Program-made: the position numbers and the translations under genes
In this document: positions 42,911 to 51,467 of the stretch, in pieces
Position numbering within the stretch: the first letter of the stretch is position 1
Layout: the number at the start of each line of letters is the position of its first letter
DNA from: Trueperella pecoris
GTDB lineage: Bacteria; Actinomycetota; Actinomycetes; Actinomycetales; Actinomycetaceae
Direction of reading: 5' to 3'
Assembly (NCBI RefSeq): GCF_014926385.1
Contig: NZ_CP053291.1
Coordinates: forward strand, 186,001 to 250,000
DNA: 64,000 bases
Notes under the pieces: model-generated
Database searches by the model: none
What the model was told of the DNA's origin: nothing
Seen by the model: only the letters and a program-made list of their open reading frames with translations

Positions 42911-44793
42911 TGGCACATATTCTCGGTATGGAAGGCGTAGGGGTTTCCCTTGGATCCCGCCCGATTCTTGGCGACCTTAACCTCTCGCTCGAAGACGGCT
43001 CCCGCATCGGCGTCGTTGGCCCTAATGGCGGGGGCAAGTCGACTCTGCTCAAACTCATGACCCGCGCACTCGAGCCCGATACGGGACGCGTCACGATGAA
43101 GGGTGGTACGCGTTTTGCGATCCTCACCCAAGCTGACAGCCTCGACCCGAACCAGACCGTGCGCGACGCCATTCACGGCGATGCCGCCACCTTCGTGTGG
43201 GCATCGGACGCGCGGGTGCGCGAGCTTCACGCCGGATTGATTCCCGACGTCGACGTCGACTGCCTCGTCGGCCAGCTCTCCGGTGGCCAACGTCGCCGTG
43301 TTGCGCTGGCTGCAACGCTGGTGCGCGACGCCGACGTCGTCGTTCTCGACGAGCCCACCAACCACCTCGACATCGAGGGCGTGACCTACCTGGCGGGCTA
43401 TCTCAACGAGAGGTTTGGGCGCGGGGAGGGCTCGTTGGTTGTGGTCACCCACGATCGATGGTTCCTCGACGCCGTCTGCACGCGGCTGTGGGAAGTCGTG
43501 CCTGGTCACGACGGTGCCGGCGGGCGGGCTCCCGTGCCCGGATTCGTCGAAACCTATGAGGGCGGATACGCCGCATACATTCTCCAACGCGCCGAGCGCC
43601 AGCGCCTTGCCGTCCAGGCGGCGGAGAAGCGCGCGAACCTGCTGCGCAAGGAGCTGGCCTGGTTGCGACGTGGTGCGCCGGCTCGCACTTCGAAGCCGAA
43701 GTTCCGCATCGACGCGGCCAATGAGCTGATCGCCAACGAACCGCCGCCGCGCGACACCGTCGAACTGACGAAGATGGCCACGACCCGCCTGGGAAAGAAA
43801 GTGGTGGACCTCGAGGACGTCACCTTCGCGTGGGAGGGTGCGAACGCCCCCGTTCTCGACGATGTTACCCTGCGTCTTGCCCCCGGCGAGCGCCTAGGTA
43901 TTTTGGGTCGCAATGGCGCCGGAAAGTCGTCGCTCCTGGGGCTGATCTCGGGAGCCCTATCGCCGACGTCGGGTGCCGTCAAGACCGGCAAGACTGTGGA
44001 GCTCGCAGTGCTCAGCCAGGACACCAAGGAACTTGACGAGGTGGCCCACCGCCGCGTCGTCGAGTCCGTTGCCGACATCGCGACCCACATGATGATCGGC
44101 GGGAAGGAAACCTCGGCCTCGCAACTGGTCGAGCGGCTCGGCTTCACCCGCGAGCGCGCCTGGACCCCGGTGGCCGACCTTTCGGGTGGCGAACGACGCC
44201 GTCTGCAGTTCCTTCGCCTCCTCATGCGTGAACCCAACGTACTCCTACTCGACGAGCCCACCAACGACCTCGACACCGACACGCTGGCTGCCATCGAGGA
44301 TCTCCTCGACTCCTGGCCAGGGACGCTCGTTGTCGTCTCCCATGATCGCTACCTGCTCGAACGCACAACCGACCATCAAGTGGCTGTGATGGGCGGCGAG
44401 GTTCGAGGGCTACCTGGCGGCGTCGATCAGTACCTCGAGCTCTCCAAGGCCGCCAGCGCTGGCGCGATTGGCGCCGGGTCGGGTAGGGGAGCTGGTGTGG
44501 GTGCCGGGGCCGTGGGCGCGACTGGTGCGACGGCGTCGCCGACGAAGAATGCCGCCAAAGAACGCGAGGCGCGCAAGGCGATGGCGCGTGTGGAGCGCAA
44601 AATGGGCCGCGTGCGTGAGCAGATTGACCAGCTCGGCGTGAAGCAGGGCGAGGTGGCGGCGAACGTCGGGCAGACGGGCGACTATGATCTGCTTGCCAGC
44701 CTCGGCAAAGAGATCGCCCAGCTCAAGGACCAGCTCGACGAACTCGAAATGGAGTGGCTGGAGGCTGGCGAACAGGCAGAATATTACGGCTGA
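42910..44793 (+). CDS. ABC-F family ATPase (Uup-like)
   Basis: 627 residues with two nucleotide-binding domains and no membrane segments. Walker A sites are GPNGGGKST and GRNGAGKSS; signatures LSGGQRRRVAL and LSGGERRRLQF; Walker B blocks VVLDEPTNHLD and LLLDEPTNDLD. A charged interdomain linker and a long C-terminal coiled coil (ERKMGRVREQIDQL onward) resemble Uup. Before the coiled coil is a Gly/Ala-rich spacer (AIGAGSGRGAGVGAGAVGA). ABC-F proteins act on ribosomes or DNA intermediates; resistance function cannot be inferred here. Translationally joined to ispE. Confidence 0.92.
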   Translation: MAHILGMEGVGVSLGSRPILGDLNLSLEDGSRIGVVGPNGGGKSTLLKLMTRALEPDTGRVTMKGGTRFAILTQADSLDPNQTVRDAIHGDAATFVWASDARVRELHAGLIPDVDVDCLVGQLSGGQRRRVALAATLVRDADVVVLDEPTNHLDIEGVTYLAGYLNERFGRGEGSLVVVTHDRWFLDAVCTRLWEVVPGHDGAGGRAPVPGFVETYEGGYAAYILQRAERQRLAVQAAEKRANLLRKELAWLRRGAPARTSKPKFRIDAANELIANEPPPRDTVELTKMATTRLGKKVVDLEDVTFAWEGANAPVLDDVTLRLAPGERLGILGRNGAGKSSLLGLISGALSPTSGAVKTGKTVELAVLSQDTKELDEVAHRRVVESVADIATHMMIGGKETSASQLVERLGFTRERAWTPVADLSGGERRRLQFLRLLMREPNVLLLDEPTNDLDTDTLAAIEDLLDSWPGTLVVVSHDRYLLERTTDHQVAVMGGEVRGLPGGVDQYLELSKAASAGAIGAGSGRGAGVGAGAVGATGATASPTKNAAKEREARKAMARVERKMGRVREQIDQLGVKQGEVAANVGQTGDYDLLASLGKEIAQLKDQLDELEMEWLEAGEQAEYYG

Positions 44794-44839
44794 GCGCTCG
44801 CGACTTCCCGTTTATCTCGACGTGAAGTAAAATCGTGGC

Positions 44840-45382
44840 ATGTACAAACACGATGAAGTGGACGACGTCGTCGCAGCCTGGCACACCCAGCGACCCGACT
44901 TTGACGTAGCGCCGCTCGAAATCTTCTCGCGATTCCTCCGCGTCAACCGGCACTTTTCGAAAGTGCGCCGATCGGTGTACGCCAAGCACGGCCTCGAAAC
45001 GTGGGAGTTTGAGATGCTCGCCGCTCTGCGCCGCGACCCCAACCACGTCCTCACTGCCGGCCAACTCATGAAGGACACGTTCGTATCTTCCGGCACCATC
45101 ACCAACCGCATCGACCGCATGCAGGAAAGCGGCCTGGTGACGCGCAAGTCCGCGCCCGACGACGGGCGAGTCGTCCAGGTTAGCGCTACCAAGAAGGGGC
45201 TGAACGCGGTTGACAATGCGATGGGTGAGCTCCTGCAGGTCGAGCGTGAGATTCTTGCCCAATTCGACTCCGAGCAAAACGAGCGCGCCGCCGAGTACCT
45301 GCGCCAGGTCCTCATCACGCTCTCGGAGCGCCACGAGGGGGCGCCGCCGAAGAAGGCGTCCAAGAAGCGCGCCGCCGGCTGA
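44840..45382 (+). CDS. MarR family transcription regulator
   Basis: 180 residues. Winged-helix core: LETWEFEMLAALRRDPNHVL (helix alpha2-3), the recognition helix FVSSGTITNRIDRMQESGLV, and a wing with KSAPDDGRVVQVSAT. MarR-type dimers respond to phenolics, oxidants or drugs and usually repress neighbouring efflux genes. The ABC-2 exporter across the convergent gap and the Uup-like ABC-F gene upstream are possible targets. Its C-terminus is basic (PPKKASKKRAAG). The dispersed repeat element follows the stop within 7 bp. Confidence 0.9.
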   Translation: MYKHDEVDDVVAAWHTQRPDFDVAPLEIFSRFLRVNRHFSKVRRSVYAKHGLETWEFEMLAALRRDPNHVLTAGQLMKDTFVSSGTITNRIDRMQESGLVTRKSAPDDGRVVQVSATKKGLNAVDNAMGELLQVEREILAQFDSEQNERAAEYLRQVLITLSERHEGAPPKKASKKRAAG

Positions 45383-45388
45383 GGGCTG

Positions 45389-45510
45389 CCCGCGCTGTAC
45401 TAAAGTGTGGGCGGTCCCAGTGGGGCAATCTCCGCGCTGTACTAAAGTGTCGTTTAGTGCCCGGAATGTCTGCAATTTAATAGGGTGTCAGTCAGGTTAG
45501 TACAGCGCGG
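45389..45510. repeat. Dispersed intergenic inverted-repeat element, copy A
   Basis: The core 45432-45510 is bounded by CCGCGCTGTACTAA and its perfect inverse TTAGTACAGCGCGG (14-bp arms). Between them are GTGCCCGGAATGTC and GCAATTTAATAGGGTG. A further half-copy of the left end (45389-45408) precedes it by 42 bp. Copy B at 52.7 kb has the same order and spacing. It may be a MITE-like element or a structured RNA. Confidence 0.85.
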
Positions 45511-45576
45511 AGCTGAGGCTTGGGTGTGGGTACCCACTTTAGTGCACCCCTGCCCCGCCCCACCGTGGCCAGGACC

Positions 45577-46791
45577 CTACTGGCGGACTCGGAAGGCCTG
45601 CATGATGGATAGACGCTTGCCCGTATGCAGGATCGAGTTGGAATAGATCTTGCCCGCCAGCATGGCCACGAGTGGAATGGCGATGACGCCGAGTGCCGCT
45701 GCGAGCAGCATTTCGGGTGTGCTGACGGCCTTGTAGGCTTGGCGGACGGGCATCATGAACGGGCTGAGGCCCGGAATTGCGGAGAGAATCTTCGTCCAGG
45801 TCGAATCCGGGGCGTTGGGAACCAGGAAGAGCGCAAGGTAGAACGGCACGAGCATTCCCATCGACACCGGGGTGGTGACTGCGCTGAGGTCCTCTTGGCG
45901 GGTGGCGAGGGAGGAGAATGCGCCCATCACCATCGCGTAGAAGAAGAAGCCCAGAACCATCCACAGGACCATCCAGCCTAGGTAGCCGCCCAAGTTGAGT
46001 TCGAGCTCGACTCCGGCGATCTTCACGGCCACAAGTGCCGCAGCGATGAGGACCGCGAACTGAAGGAGTAGGAAGACCCCGATGCCGATCACTTTGCCGA
46101 GCAACAGGGTGCGCGGCCGGATCGTGGTCAGCAGGATCTCCACCACGCGCGAGGACTTTTCTTGTACCACGCCGTTGCCGATGGTGGTGATGCCGAGCAT
46201 GATCATCATGAACATGACCATCATGCCCACCAGCGACGTAATGTATCCGATGGGGTCGTTCATCATCAGGTTGCCGCGGTCGAAGGAGACGAATCGTGGC
46301 GTGACGTCGACCGAGGAGGCCAGCTGCGCGTAGTCGGACGCGGCAAGCGTGGCGCCCTTGGACTCCATGAGCTGTGCGCTCGCGGCCGTGTTGATCGTGG
46401 CGGCGACGACGGGGTTCACCCTGCGCGTGCCATCGCCCTCGACGACGACGCTCGGAACCTCGCCTTCTTTGACAAGGACGACGGCGTAGCCATCGGCGTC
46501 CGATTCGTAACGCTGGCGGAGGTAGTCCTCGGCCGTGCCCGCGCCGATGACTTCGGTGGTGATCCCGGTGCCGGCAGCCGCGGTTTCGAGGTAGGGCAGG
46601 TAGGCCTGCGCCGACTCGTCGACGGCGATGATAGGCGCCGTTGGCGCCTCCGCATTCGGATCGTCGGAGAGGAAGTATCGGCCGGCGAGACCCGCGCCAA
46701 GAATGAGGACGGTCATGACGGCGATCGAGATGATCATTGCCTTGGAGCGAGCCATAGTCATGAACTCGCGCTTGATGACGTGAATAAGCAT
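45577..46791 (-). CDS. ABC-2 type transporter permease (NatB-like)
   Basis: 404 residues. One N-terminal helix (AMIISIAVMTVLILGAGLAG) is followed by a ~150-residue extracytoplasmic domain. Then come five helices with GNGVVQEKSSRVVEILLTTI, the coupling motif of NatB/YhaP exporters, and IPGLSPFMMPVRQAY. The family includes Na+ exporters and drug/lipid exporters. Its ATG shares one base with the ATPase stop (TAATG). It is the membrane half of the ATPase-permease pair and may be regulated by MarR or TetR nearby. Confidence 0.9.
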   Translation of the reverse strand: MLIHVIKREFMTMARSKAMIISIAVMTVLILGAGLAGRYFLSDDPNAEAPTAPIIAVDESAQAYLPYLETAAAGTGITTEVIGAGTAEDYLRQRYESDADGYAVVLVKEGEVPSVVVEGDGTRRVNPVVAATINTAASAQLMESKGATLAASDYAQLASSVDVTPRFVSFDRGNLMMNDPIGYITSLVGMMVMFMMIMLGITTIGNGVVQEKSSRVVEILLTTIRPRTLLLGKVIGIGVFLLLQFAVLIAAALVAVKIAGVELELNLGGYLGWMVLWMVLGFFFYAMVMGAFSSLATRQEDLSAVTTPVSMGMLVPFYLALFLVPNAPDSTWTKILSAIPGLSPFMMPVRQAYKAVSTPEMLLAAALGVIAIPLVAMLAGKIYSNSILHTGKRLSIMQAFRVRQ

Positions 46792-47750
46792 TACTTCTTG
46801 CCTCCAAACAGGGAGAATCGGCTTTTCTTGTGGTCCTCGGCGGGCTGGGGTGCGGGGATCTGCACGATGCTACCGAAGAGGTCCGTCAACGACGGGCGCA
46901 CCCGGGTGAAGCTGTGGACAGGGCCGGCGGAAAGCGCGGCATGGAGAACTTCCTGGTCGTCCATACCGGCAGGTAGCTTAGCGCGAACGACGTGATGCGA
47001 GTCGGAATCGGGCGAAAGACCAAGTTGGCGGAGAGCGTTAGCCGTGGCGACGGCGTCGGGAGCCTCAATCTCGATCACGACGTCAGAGCCGGACTCGCGC
47101 AGGTGGTCAATGGTTCCCTCTGCGGCGATCTTGCCCAGCGAGGCGATCCCGACGCGGTCGCAGAGACGCTCGACGAGGTCGAGCTGGTGGGAGGAAAAGA
47201 CGACGGTGGCACCGCTGGCGGCCTTCTCTCGCAGTACGGCGCTCATGTCGGCGACAGCGAGGGGGTCGAGGCCGGAGAAGGGCTCGTCGAGCACGAGGAT
47301 CGACGGATCGTGGACGAGGGCGGCGGCAAGCTGGACGCGTTGCTGGTTACCCAGGGAGAGGGCCTGGACCTCGTCGCCGCGACGCATGTGAACGCCGAGG
47401 CGTTCGGTCCAATACTCCATCGCCTTGCGGGCATCGACATCAGAAAGGCCGTGAAGCTTAGCGAAGTAGATCAGCTGCTCGCCGACCTTCATCTTCGGGT
47501 AAAGGCCACGCTCCTCGGGCATGTACCCGAAGTGCTGCCGGTCGGCGAATGTCAGCGCCTTGCCATTGTTGAGCACGTCACCCGAGTCCGCGTTCAGGAT
47601 GCCGAGAACGATGCGCATCGTCGTCGTCTTGCCGGCGCCGTTTGACCCGACGAAGCCATACACCTCGCCGGGGTGGACCGTGAAGTCCATTCCGTCTAGT
47701 GCCTGCGTTTTACCGAAGGCCTTCCTTAGTTCTTTGATCTCGAGACTCAT
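46791..47750 (-). CDS. ABC transporter ATPase (NatA-like)
   Basis: 319 residues from ATG 47750, which has GGAAAGAG before it; the upstream extension is not coding. Walker A is GSNGAGKTTT, signature LSLGNQQRVQLAAALV (Gln-rich NQQR variant), Walker B ILVLDEPFSGLD, H-loop VVFSSHQLDLVERLCD. The C-terminal ~90 residues form the regulatory DUF4162-type domain (LPAGMDDQEVLHAALS). The NQQR signature and the DEPFSGLD Walker B are typical of NatA/YhaQ exporters. It forms the complex with the following permease gene. Confidence 0.92.
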   Translation of the reverse strand: MSLEIKELRKAFGKTQALDGMDFTVHPGEVYGFVGSNGAGKTTTMRIVLGILNADSGDVLNNGKALTFADRQHFGYMPEERGLYPKMKVGEQLIYFAKLHGLSDVDARKAMEYWTERLGVHMRRGDEVQALSLGNQQRVQLAAALVHDPSILVLDEPFSGLDPLAVADMSAVLREKAASGATVVFSSHQLDLVERLCDRVGIASLGKIAAEGTIDHLRESGSDVVIEIEAPDAVATANALRQLGLSPDSDSHHVVRAKLPAGMDDQEVLHAALSAGPVHSFTRVRPSLTDLFGSIVQIPAPQPAEDHKKSRFSLFGGKK

Positions 47751-47886
47751 GTTTCTCTTTCCTAGTTGTAGGTGATCGAAAAGTCGATGTGTTGGTGGTC
47801 GATAACTCGATCTTACGGTGTGTGAAGTGGATAAAACGGTCGTTGGGAAGCCCTCCCCACCCCTCGCATCTGTCTGACCTGCGATG

Positions 47887-48045
47887 TTAGTTGTCCAGAG
47901 GTATCTGTTCGCTGAGGTAAACAAGCTGCGCGAGCTGCCTTTTATAGGTGGCGTAGGCCTTGCGGCCGGCGCGTGTGGCGGCGTAGCTCGTCCTGCTGCC
48001 GCGCCCGTGGCCTTTCCGTTGGTGCAAGTACTTGAAGGGGCGCCC
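47887..48045 (-). pseudogene. C-terminal fragment of a winged-helix regulator
   Basis: The minus-strand frame after the TetR stop encodes HGRGSRTSYAATRAGRKAYA, then TYKRQLAQLVYL and a stop at 47887. This resembles the wing and last helix of PF13601-type (HTH_34) regulators, as in RTTYRLTPAGRAA..AYLA.L. The recognition helix and N-terminus are missing, and no proper start exists. It looks like the relic of a regulator once linked to the ABC exporter, now replaced by TetR or MarR control. Confidence 0.45.
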
Positions 48046-48695
48046 TAGCTGAGCGGCAACTCTAGCCGCGGCTCGCGCTCGAGGCCGTGGAGGCCATTCC
48101 AGATGAGGTTGACGAGGTGCGCCGCGAGGACTTCCTTGCTCGGCGTCTTCTCGTTGGCCCATATCTGCCCCATCGTGCCCACTGTCCCGGCGAGCATCTG
48201 TGCGTACATCGGCGCCGTGTCGGCGTCGAAGCCGAGATGGTCGAAATAGGGGCCTAGGAGCTCGGTCAGGTAGTCGCCCATGTCGGACATGATCGTGGAA
48301 AACTGTGAGCCCGAAATGACATCCGGCGACTGGTGAACCATGAGCCCAAAACCGTCAGGATTGACCTCGATGTAATCGAGCAGGGCGAGTATGGAGCCCT
48401 CAAGCGCTTCGCGCGGGCGAAGGTCGACGCGCATCTTGTCCTGGAGGAGCTCGTTGAGCGCGGTCGTCTCGCGATCCACGATGACCTGGTAGAGGCCCTC
48501 TTTGCCGCCGAAATGCTCGTAGATCACCGGCTTGGACACGCCCGCCGCGCTCGCGACTTCCTCGACGGAGACGGCGTCGAAGCCGTGCGCGGCAAACAGG
48601 CGGCGGCCAATGCTGATTAACTGTTCGCGACGCTGAACACGCGTCATTCTCGAGCGCTTCGGGCGATGATTGGAGGATTCAGGCTCATTCAACAT
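48045..48695 (-). CDS. TetR family transcription regulator
   Basis: 216 residues. Residues ~20-66 form the TetR DNA-binding domain with IGRRLFAAHGFDAVSVEEVA and the recognition part AGVSKPVIYEHFGGKEGLYQ. The C-terminal ligand domain contains a helical bundle (TSSHIM-type text absent; MAQMLAGTVGTMGQ-like stretch MYAQMLAGTVGTMGQ). The family represses exporters or lipid/metabolic genes and is released by small ligands. It lies upstream of the NatA/NatB operon on the same strand, so it may control that operon. It is divergent from tRNA-Gln and glmU. Confidence 0.9.
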   Translation of the reverse strand: MLNEPESSNHRPKRSRMTRVQRREQLISIGRRLFAAHGFDAVSVEEVASAAGVSKPVIYEHFGGKEGLYQVIVDRETTALNELLQDKMRVDLRPREALEGSILALLDYIEVNPDGFGLMVHQSPDVISGSQFSTIMSDMGDYLTELLGPYFDHLGFDADTAPMYAQMLAGTVGTMGQIWANEKTPSKEVLAAHLVNLIWNGLHGLEREPRLELPLS

Positions 48696-48775
48696 GGGAC
48701 TATTATCGCAAACGAGGTGCTAAATGCCGATCTGATTGGAAATTGGTTGCGCAAAACTGGCACAATGGTGGAGAT

Positions 48776-48846
48776 TCCGCCATGGTGTAACGGCAGCACA
48801 CGGGTCTTTGGAACCCTTTGTCTAGGTTCGAATCCTAGTGGCGGAG
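48776..48846 (+). tRNA. tRNA-Gln (anticodon TTG)
   Basis: The acceptor stem TCCGCCA (48776-48782) pairs perfectly with TGGCGGA (48839-48845). The anticodon loop CTTTGGA gives TTG at positions 34-36. The T-loop sequence GGTTCGAATCC is standard. CCA is not encoded. It lies 25 bp upstream of glmU, a conserved actinobacterial location. The fold was checked by eye only. Confidence 0.93.
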
Positions 48847-48870
48847 CGCTCGTGATCCCGAGGAGGAAAC

Positions 48871-49896
48871 ATGGCCGCACTCACCGCAGCAATCGTCCTT
48901 GCTGCTGGCAAAGGCACGCGTATCAAGTCATCGATTCCGAAGGTGCTGTTGCCGATGAACGGCCGTTCCCTTGTGGGTCATGTGAATGACGCCGTTGTGG
49001 GCGCTGGCGCTGAACACTTGGTTTTCGTTGTGCGCCATGAGCGTCAGATGGTTGCCGAGCATATCTCGAGCATCAACCCTGATGCCGTCATTGCTGATCA
49101 GGATGAGATCAAGGGCACTGGTCGAGCCGCGTGGTGTGGCTTGCAGGGGCTGCCCGCCGATATTGAGGGGTCCGTCCTCATCATGGCCGGCGATTCGCCC
49201 ATGTTCACCTCCGAAACCCTCGCGGCGCTTTCTGAGGCTCATGCTTGCGGCGATAATGCCGTGACGGTGCTCTCCACGGTTGTTGCGGACCCGACCGGCT
49301 ACGGCCGCATCGTGCGTGACGGGCTGGGCAACGTCGTCGGGATCGTCGAACACAAGGACGCCACCGAGGCCCAGCGTAACATTCGCGAAATTGGCACCTC
49401 CACCTACGTCTTCGACATTGCGTTCCTGCGCGAGAGCCTCGACAACCTCGACACGAACAATTCTCAGGGCGAAATGTATCTCACCGACGTCGTCGCCAGG
49501 GCTCACCAGCTCGGCAAGGGCGTCGGATCTTTCGTTCTCGAAGATTCTCTCCAAGCGGAGGGCGTGAACGACCTCGTTCAGCTCGCTGGCCTGCGCGCCG
49601 AGAAGAACCGTCGCATCATGGAGGCGTGGATGCGCTCCGGAGTCGCCATCGTCGACCCGGCGACGACGCACATCGACGTCGACGTCACGCTCGAGCCCGA
49701 CGCCGTCGTTGAACCCGGCACCATCTTGCGTGGCACGACGCACGTGGCGGCGTTTGCCGTCGTCGGCCCGAATTCCGAACTCGACTCCGTCAACGTTGGC
49801 GAGCGCGCCGTCGTCGCACACACGGTGGCATCCGGCGTCGAGGTCGAGGCGGGCGAGGTTGTCTCGCCATTCAGCATACTTACCAACAAAAAGTAA
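48871..49896 (+). CDS. glmU: Short GlmU: UTP-GlcNAc-1-P uridylyltransferase domain with truncated acetyltransferase half
   Basis: 341 residues, against ~450-490 for bifunctional GlmU. Residues 1-~230 are a complete uridylyltransferase: VLAAGKGTRIKSSIPKVLLP, DQDEIKGTGRAAW, MAGDSPMFTSE, EHKDATEAQRNI and NSQGEMYLTDVV. The left-handed beta-helix starts at ~252 (DVDVTLEPDAVVEPGT) but ends after a few coils with SPFSILTNKK, so the acetyl-CoA and catalytic His region of the acetyltransferase is absent. The stop is followed by a hairpin and prsA within 88 bp, so no remnant remains. It should still make UDP-GlcNAc from GlcNAc-1-P; the acetylation step must come from elsewhere. Confidence 0.88.
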   Translation: MAALTAAIVLAAGKGTRIKSSIPKVLLPMNGRSLVGHVNDAVVGAGAEHLVFVVRHERQMVAEHISSINPDAVIADQDEIKGTGRAAWCGLQGLPADIEGSVLIMAGDSPMFTSETLAALSEAHACGDNAVTVLSTVVADPTGYGRIVRDGLGNVVGIVEHKDATEAQRNIREIGTSTYVFDIAFLRESLDNLDTNNSQGEMYLTDVVARAHQLGKGVGSFVLEDSLQAEGVNDLVQLAGLRAEKNRRIMEAWMRSGVAIVDPATTHIDVDVTLEPDAVVEPGTILRGTTHVAAFAVVGPNSELDSVNVGERAVVAHTVASGVEVEAGEVVSPFSILTNKK

Positions 49897-49898
49897 GA

Positions 49899-49915
49899 AG
49901 GGCCCATCCGGCCCT
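49899..49915 (+). terminator. Small hairpin after glmU
   Basis: AGGGCC-CATCC-GGCCCT, immediately after the glmU stop. The stem is only 6 bp and no U run follows, so it may be an attenuating rather than a full terminator before prsA. Confidence 0.35.
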
Positions 49916-49984
49916 GAATGCGCGGGGTAGGGTGGGTATGAACACCAGTCGCCGCGCCGCGGCCAACGAAAAGAGAGAAGTGGG

Positions 49985-50968
49985 ATGACGGGTATTCACA
50001 CCAGCGGTGAGAAGCATCTAGTTCTGGCGAGCGGGCGCGCTCACCCTGAACTGGCAAAGGCGGTGGCGGAAGAACTCGGTATCGAACTTCTCCCGGTGAC
50101 GGCCTACGATTTCGCCAACTCGGAAATCTACGTCCGGTATGACGAGTCGCTGCGCGGCTCGGACGTTTTTGTCCTTCAGTCCATCACGCCGCCGGTCAAC
50201 AAGTGGATCATGGAGACCCTCATTATGGTCGACGCCGCTAAGCGGGCTTCGGCCAAGCGCATCACCGTCGTCGTGCCTTCTTACCCCTACGCCCGTCAGG
50301 ATAAGAAGCACAAGGGGCGCGAGCCCATCTCGGCGCGCCTCATGGCTGACCTGTTCAAGACCGCCGGCGCTGACCGTATCATGTCCGTGGATCTGCACGC
50401 CGCGCAGTCGCAGGGCTTCTTCGACGGGCCGGTTGACCACCTGTGGGCCATGCCGACGCTGGTCAACTACGTGCGCACCCGCATCGAGCCCGAAAGCTCC
50501 GTCATCGTTTCTCCCGACGCCGGCCGTATCAAGGTTGCCGAGCAGTGGGGCGAGCGTCTCGGTGGCGTGCCGTTGGCCTTCGTCCACAAGACGCGTGACA
50601 TTACTCGTCCCAACCAGGCAACCGCTAATCGTGTGGTGGGCGACGTCGTTGGCCGTACCGCCGTCATCGTTGACGATCTCATCGACACTGCCGGCACCAT
50701 CGCTGGCGCCGTTCGCGTTGTGCTCGAGGCGGGCGCGAAGGACGTCATCATCGCGGCAACCCACGGTGTGCTTTCGGACCCGGCCGCCCAGCGCCTGGCG
50801 GAAAGCGGTGTGCGTGAGGTCATTTTGACCGACACGCTCCCAATCCCGGTTGAGAAGCGCTTCCCGCAGCTGACGGTATTGCCGATCGCTCCCGTGCTCG
50901 CCTGTGCCATCCAGGAAGTCTTCAACGATGGCTCTGTTACGAGCCTATTCGACGGGGCGCACGCCTAG
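49985..50968 (+). CDS. prsA: Ribose-phosphate pyrophosphokinase
   Basis: 327 residues, normal family length. The ATP-binding loop is DSLRGSDVFVLQS-like (YDESLRGSDVFVLQSI), the flexible catalytic loop is VPSYPYARQDKKHKGREPIS, and the PRPP motif is AVIVDDLIDTAGTIAGAV. The R5P site DAGRIKVAEQWGERL replaces the common DxGGVxRAR and has diverged (GRIKVAEQ), as in actinobacterial PrsA. It makes PRPP for nucleotide, His, Trp and cell-wall arabinan synthesis. It follows glmU, as in many Actinobacteria, and its end overlaps an antisense ABC relic. Confidence 0.95.
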   Translation: MTGIHTSGEKHLVLASGRAHPELAKAVAEELGIELLPVTAYDFANSEIYVRYDESLRGSDVFVLQSITPPVNKWIMETLIMVDAAKRASAKRITVVVPSYPYARQDKKHKGREPISARLMADLFKTAGADRIMSVDLHAAQSQGFFDGPVDHLWAMPTLVNYVRTRIEPESSVIVSPDAGRIKVAEQWGERLGGVPLAFVHKTRDITRPNQATANRVVGDVVGRTAVIVDDLIDTAGTIAGAVRVVLEAGAKDVIIAATHGVLSDPAAQRLAESGVREVILTDTLPIPVEKRFPQLTVLPIAPVLACAIQEVFNDGSVTSLFDGAHA

Positions 50969-51230
50969 GAGCATACTGATTCGGCTGGTATTCGGCGAGA
51001 TTAAGGATCATATCGGCCCGCTCGGCAACAGTGAGATCGTGAGTGACAACGAGGAGCGCCGCGTTGCGTTCCTTCGATGTGGAGAAAAGTAGGTCTGCCG
51101 CGGCGTCACGCGTATAGGTGTCGAGCGAGCCAGTTGGGTCATCCCCAATCAGCAAAGCTGGTTCTGTTGATAGCGCGCGGACGAGCGCGGTTCGCTGCCT
51201 TTCGCCACCGGAGAGGTCTCGGGTGCATCT
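50937..51230 (-). pseudogene. ABC transporter ATPase remnant (LolD/MacB type)
   Basis: The frame between prsA and rplY reads DLSGGERQRTALVRALSTEP, then ALLIGDDPTGSLD and LLVVTHDLTVAERADM. That is signature, Walker B and H-loop of a LolD/FtsE/MacB-like ATPase. Walker A and the Q-loop are missing upstream, where the sequence turns to unrelated text. Walker B has Asp in place of the catalytic Glu (DDPTGSLD). Only the C-terminal half of the domain persists, and its end runs 32 bp into prsA. It is a decayed gene and no permease partner is seen. Confidence 0.7.
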
Positions 51231-51467
51231 GTTCGGTGTTTTTCTTCTGAGTGGCGGGAGCTGAACGGAGTGTTGTCGCGGGATGCTGTGAACTTCGTCG
51301 TTCGCCTTGGTGTCGCGCAAGTAGGGTTGTAGTCTTGACTAGTTGCCTCGGCGAGGGAAGCAGCTATCCGGCTGAACTTCCGTTATCGACGCGGTGTCTA
51401 TGCCTGGCGTAGCCTCCGTTTCGAGGCCTGCCCACGCACTGTGGGCCATCTAGAACAGGAGATAGAC
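51231..51467. promoter_or_regulatory. rplY leader region
   Basis: About 237 bp between the ABC remnant and rplY. It contains a candidate -35 TTGACT near 51335-51340 and an inverted repeat GCCCAC-GCACT-GTGGGC (51430-51446) 22 bp before the L25 start, followed by AGGAG. The hairpin may be an autoregulatory protein-binding site, which is inference only. Confidence 0.35.
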
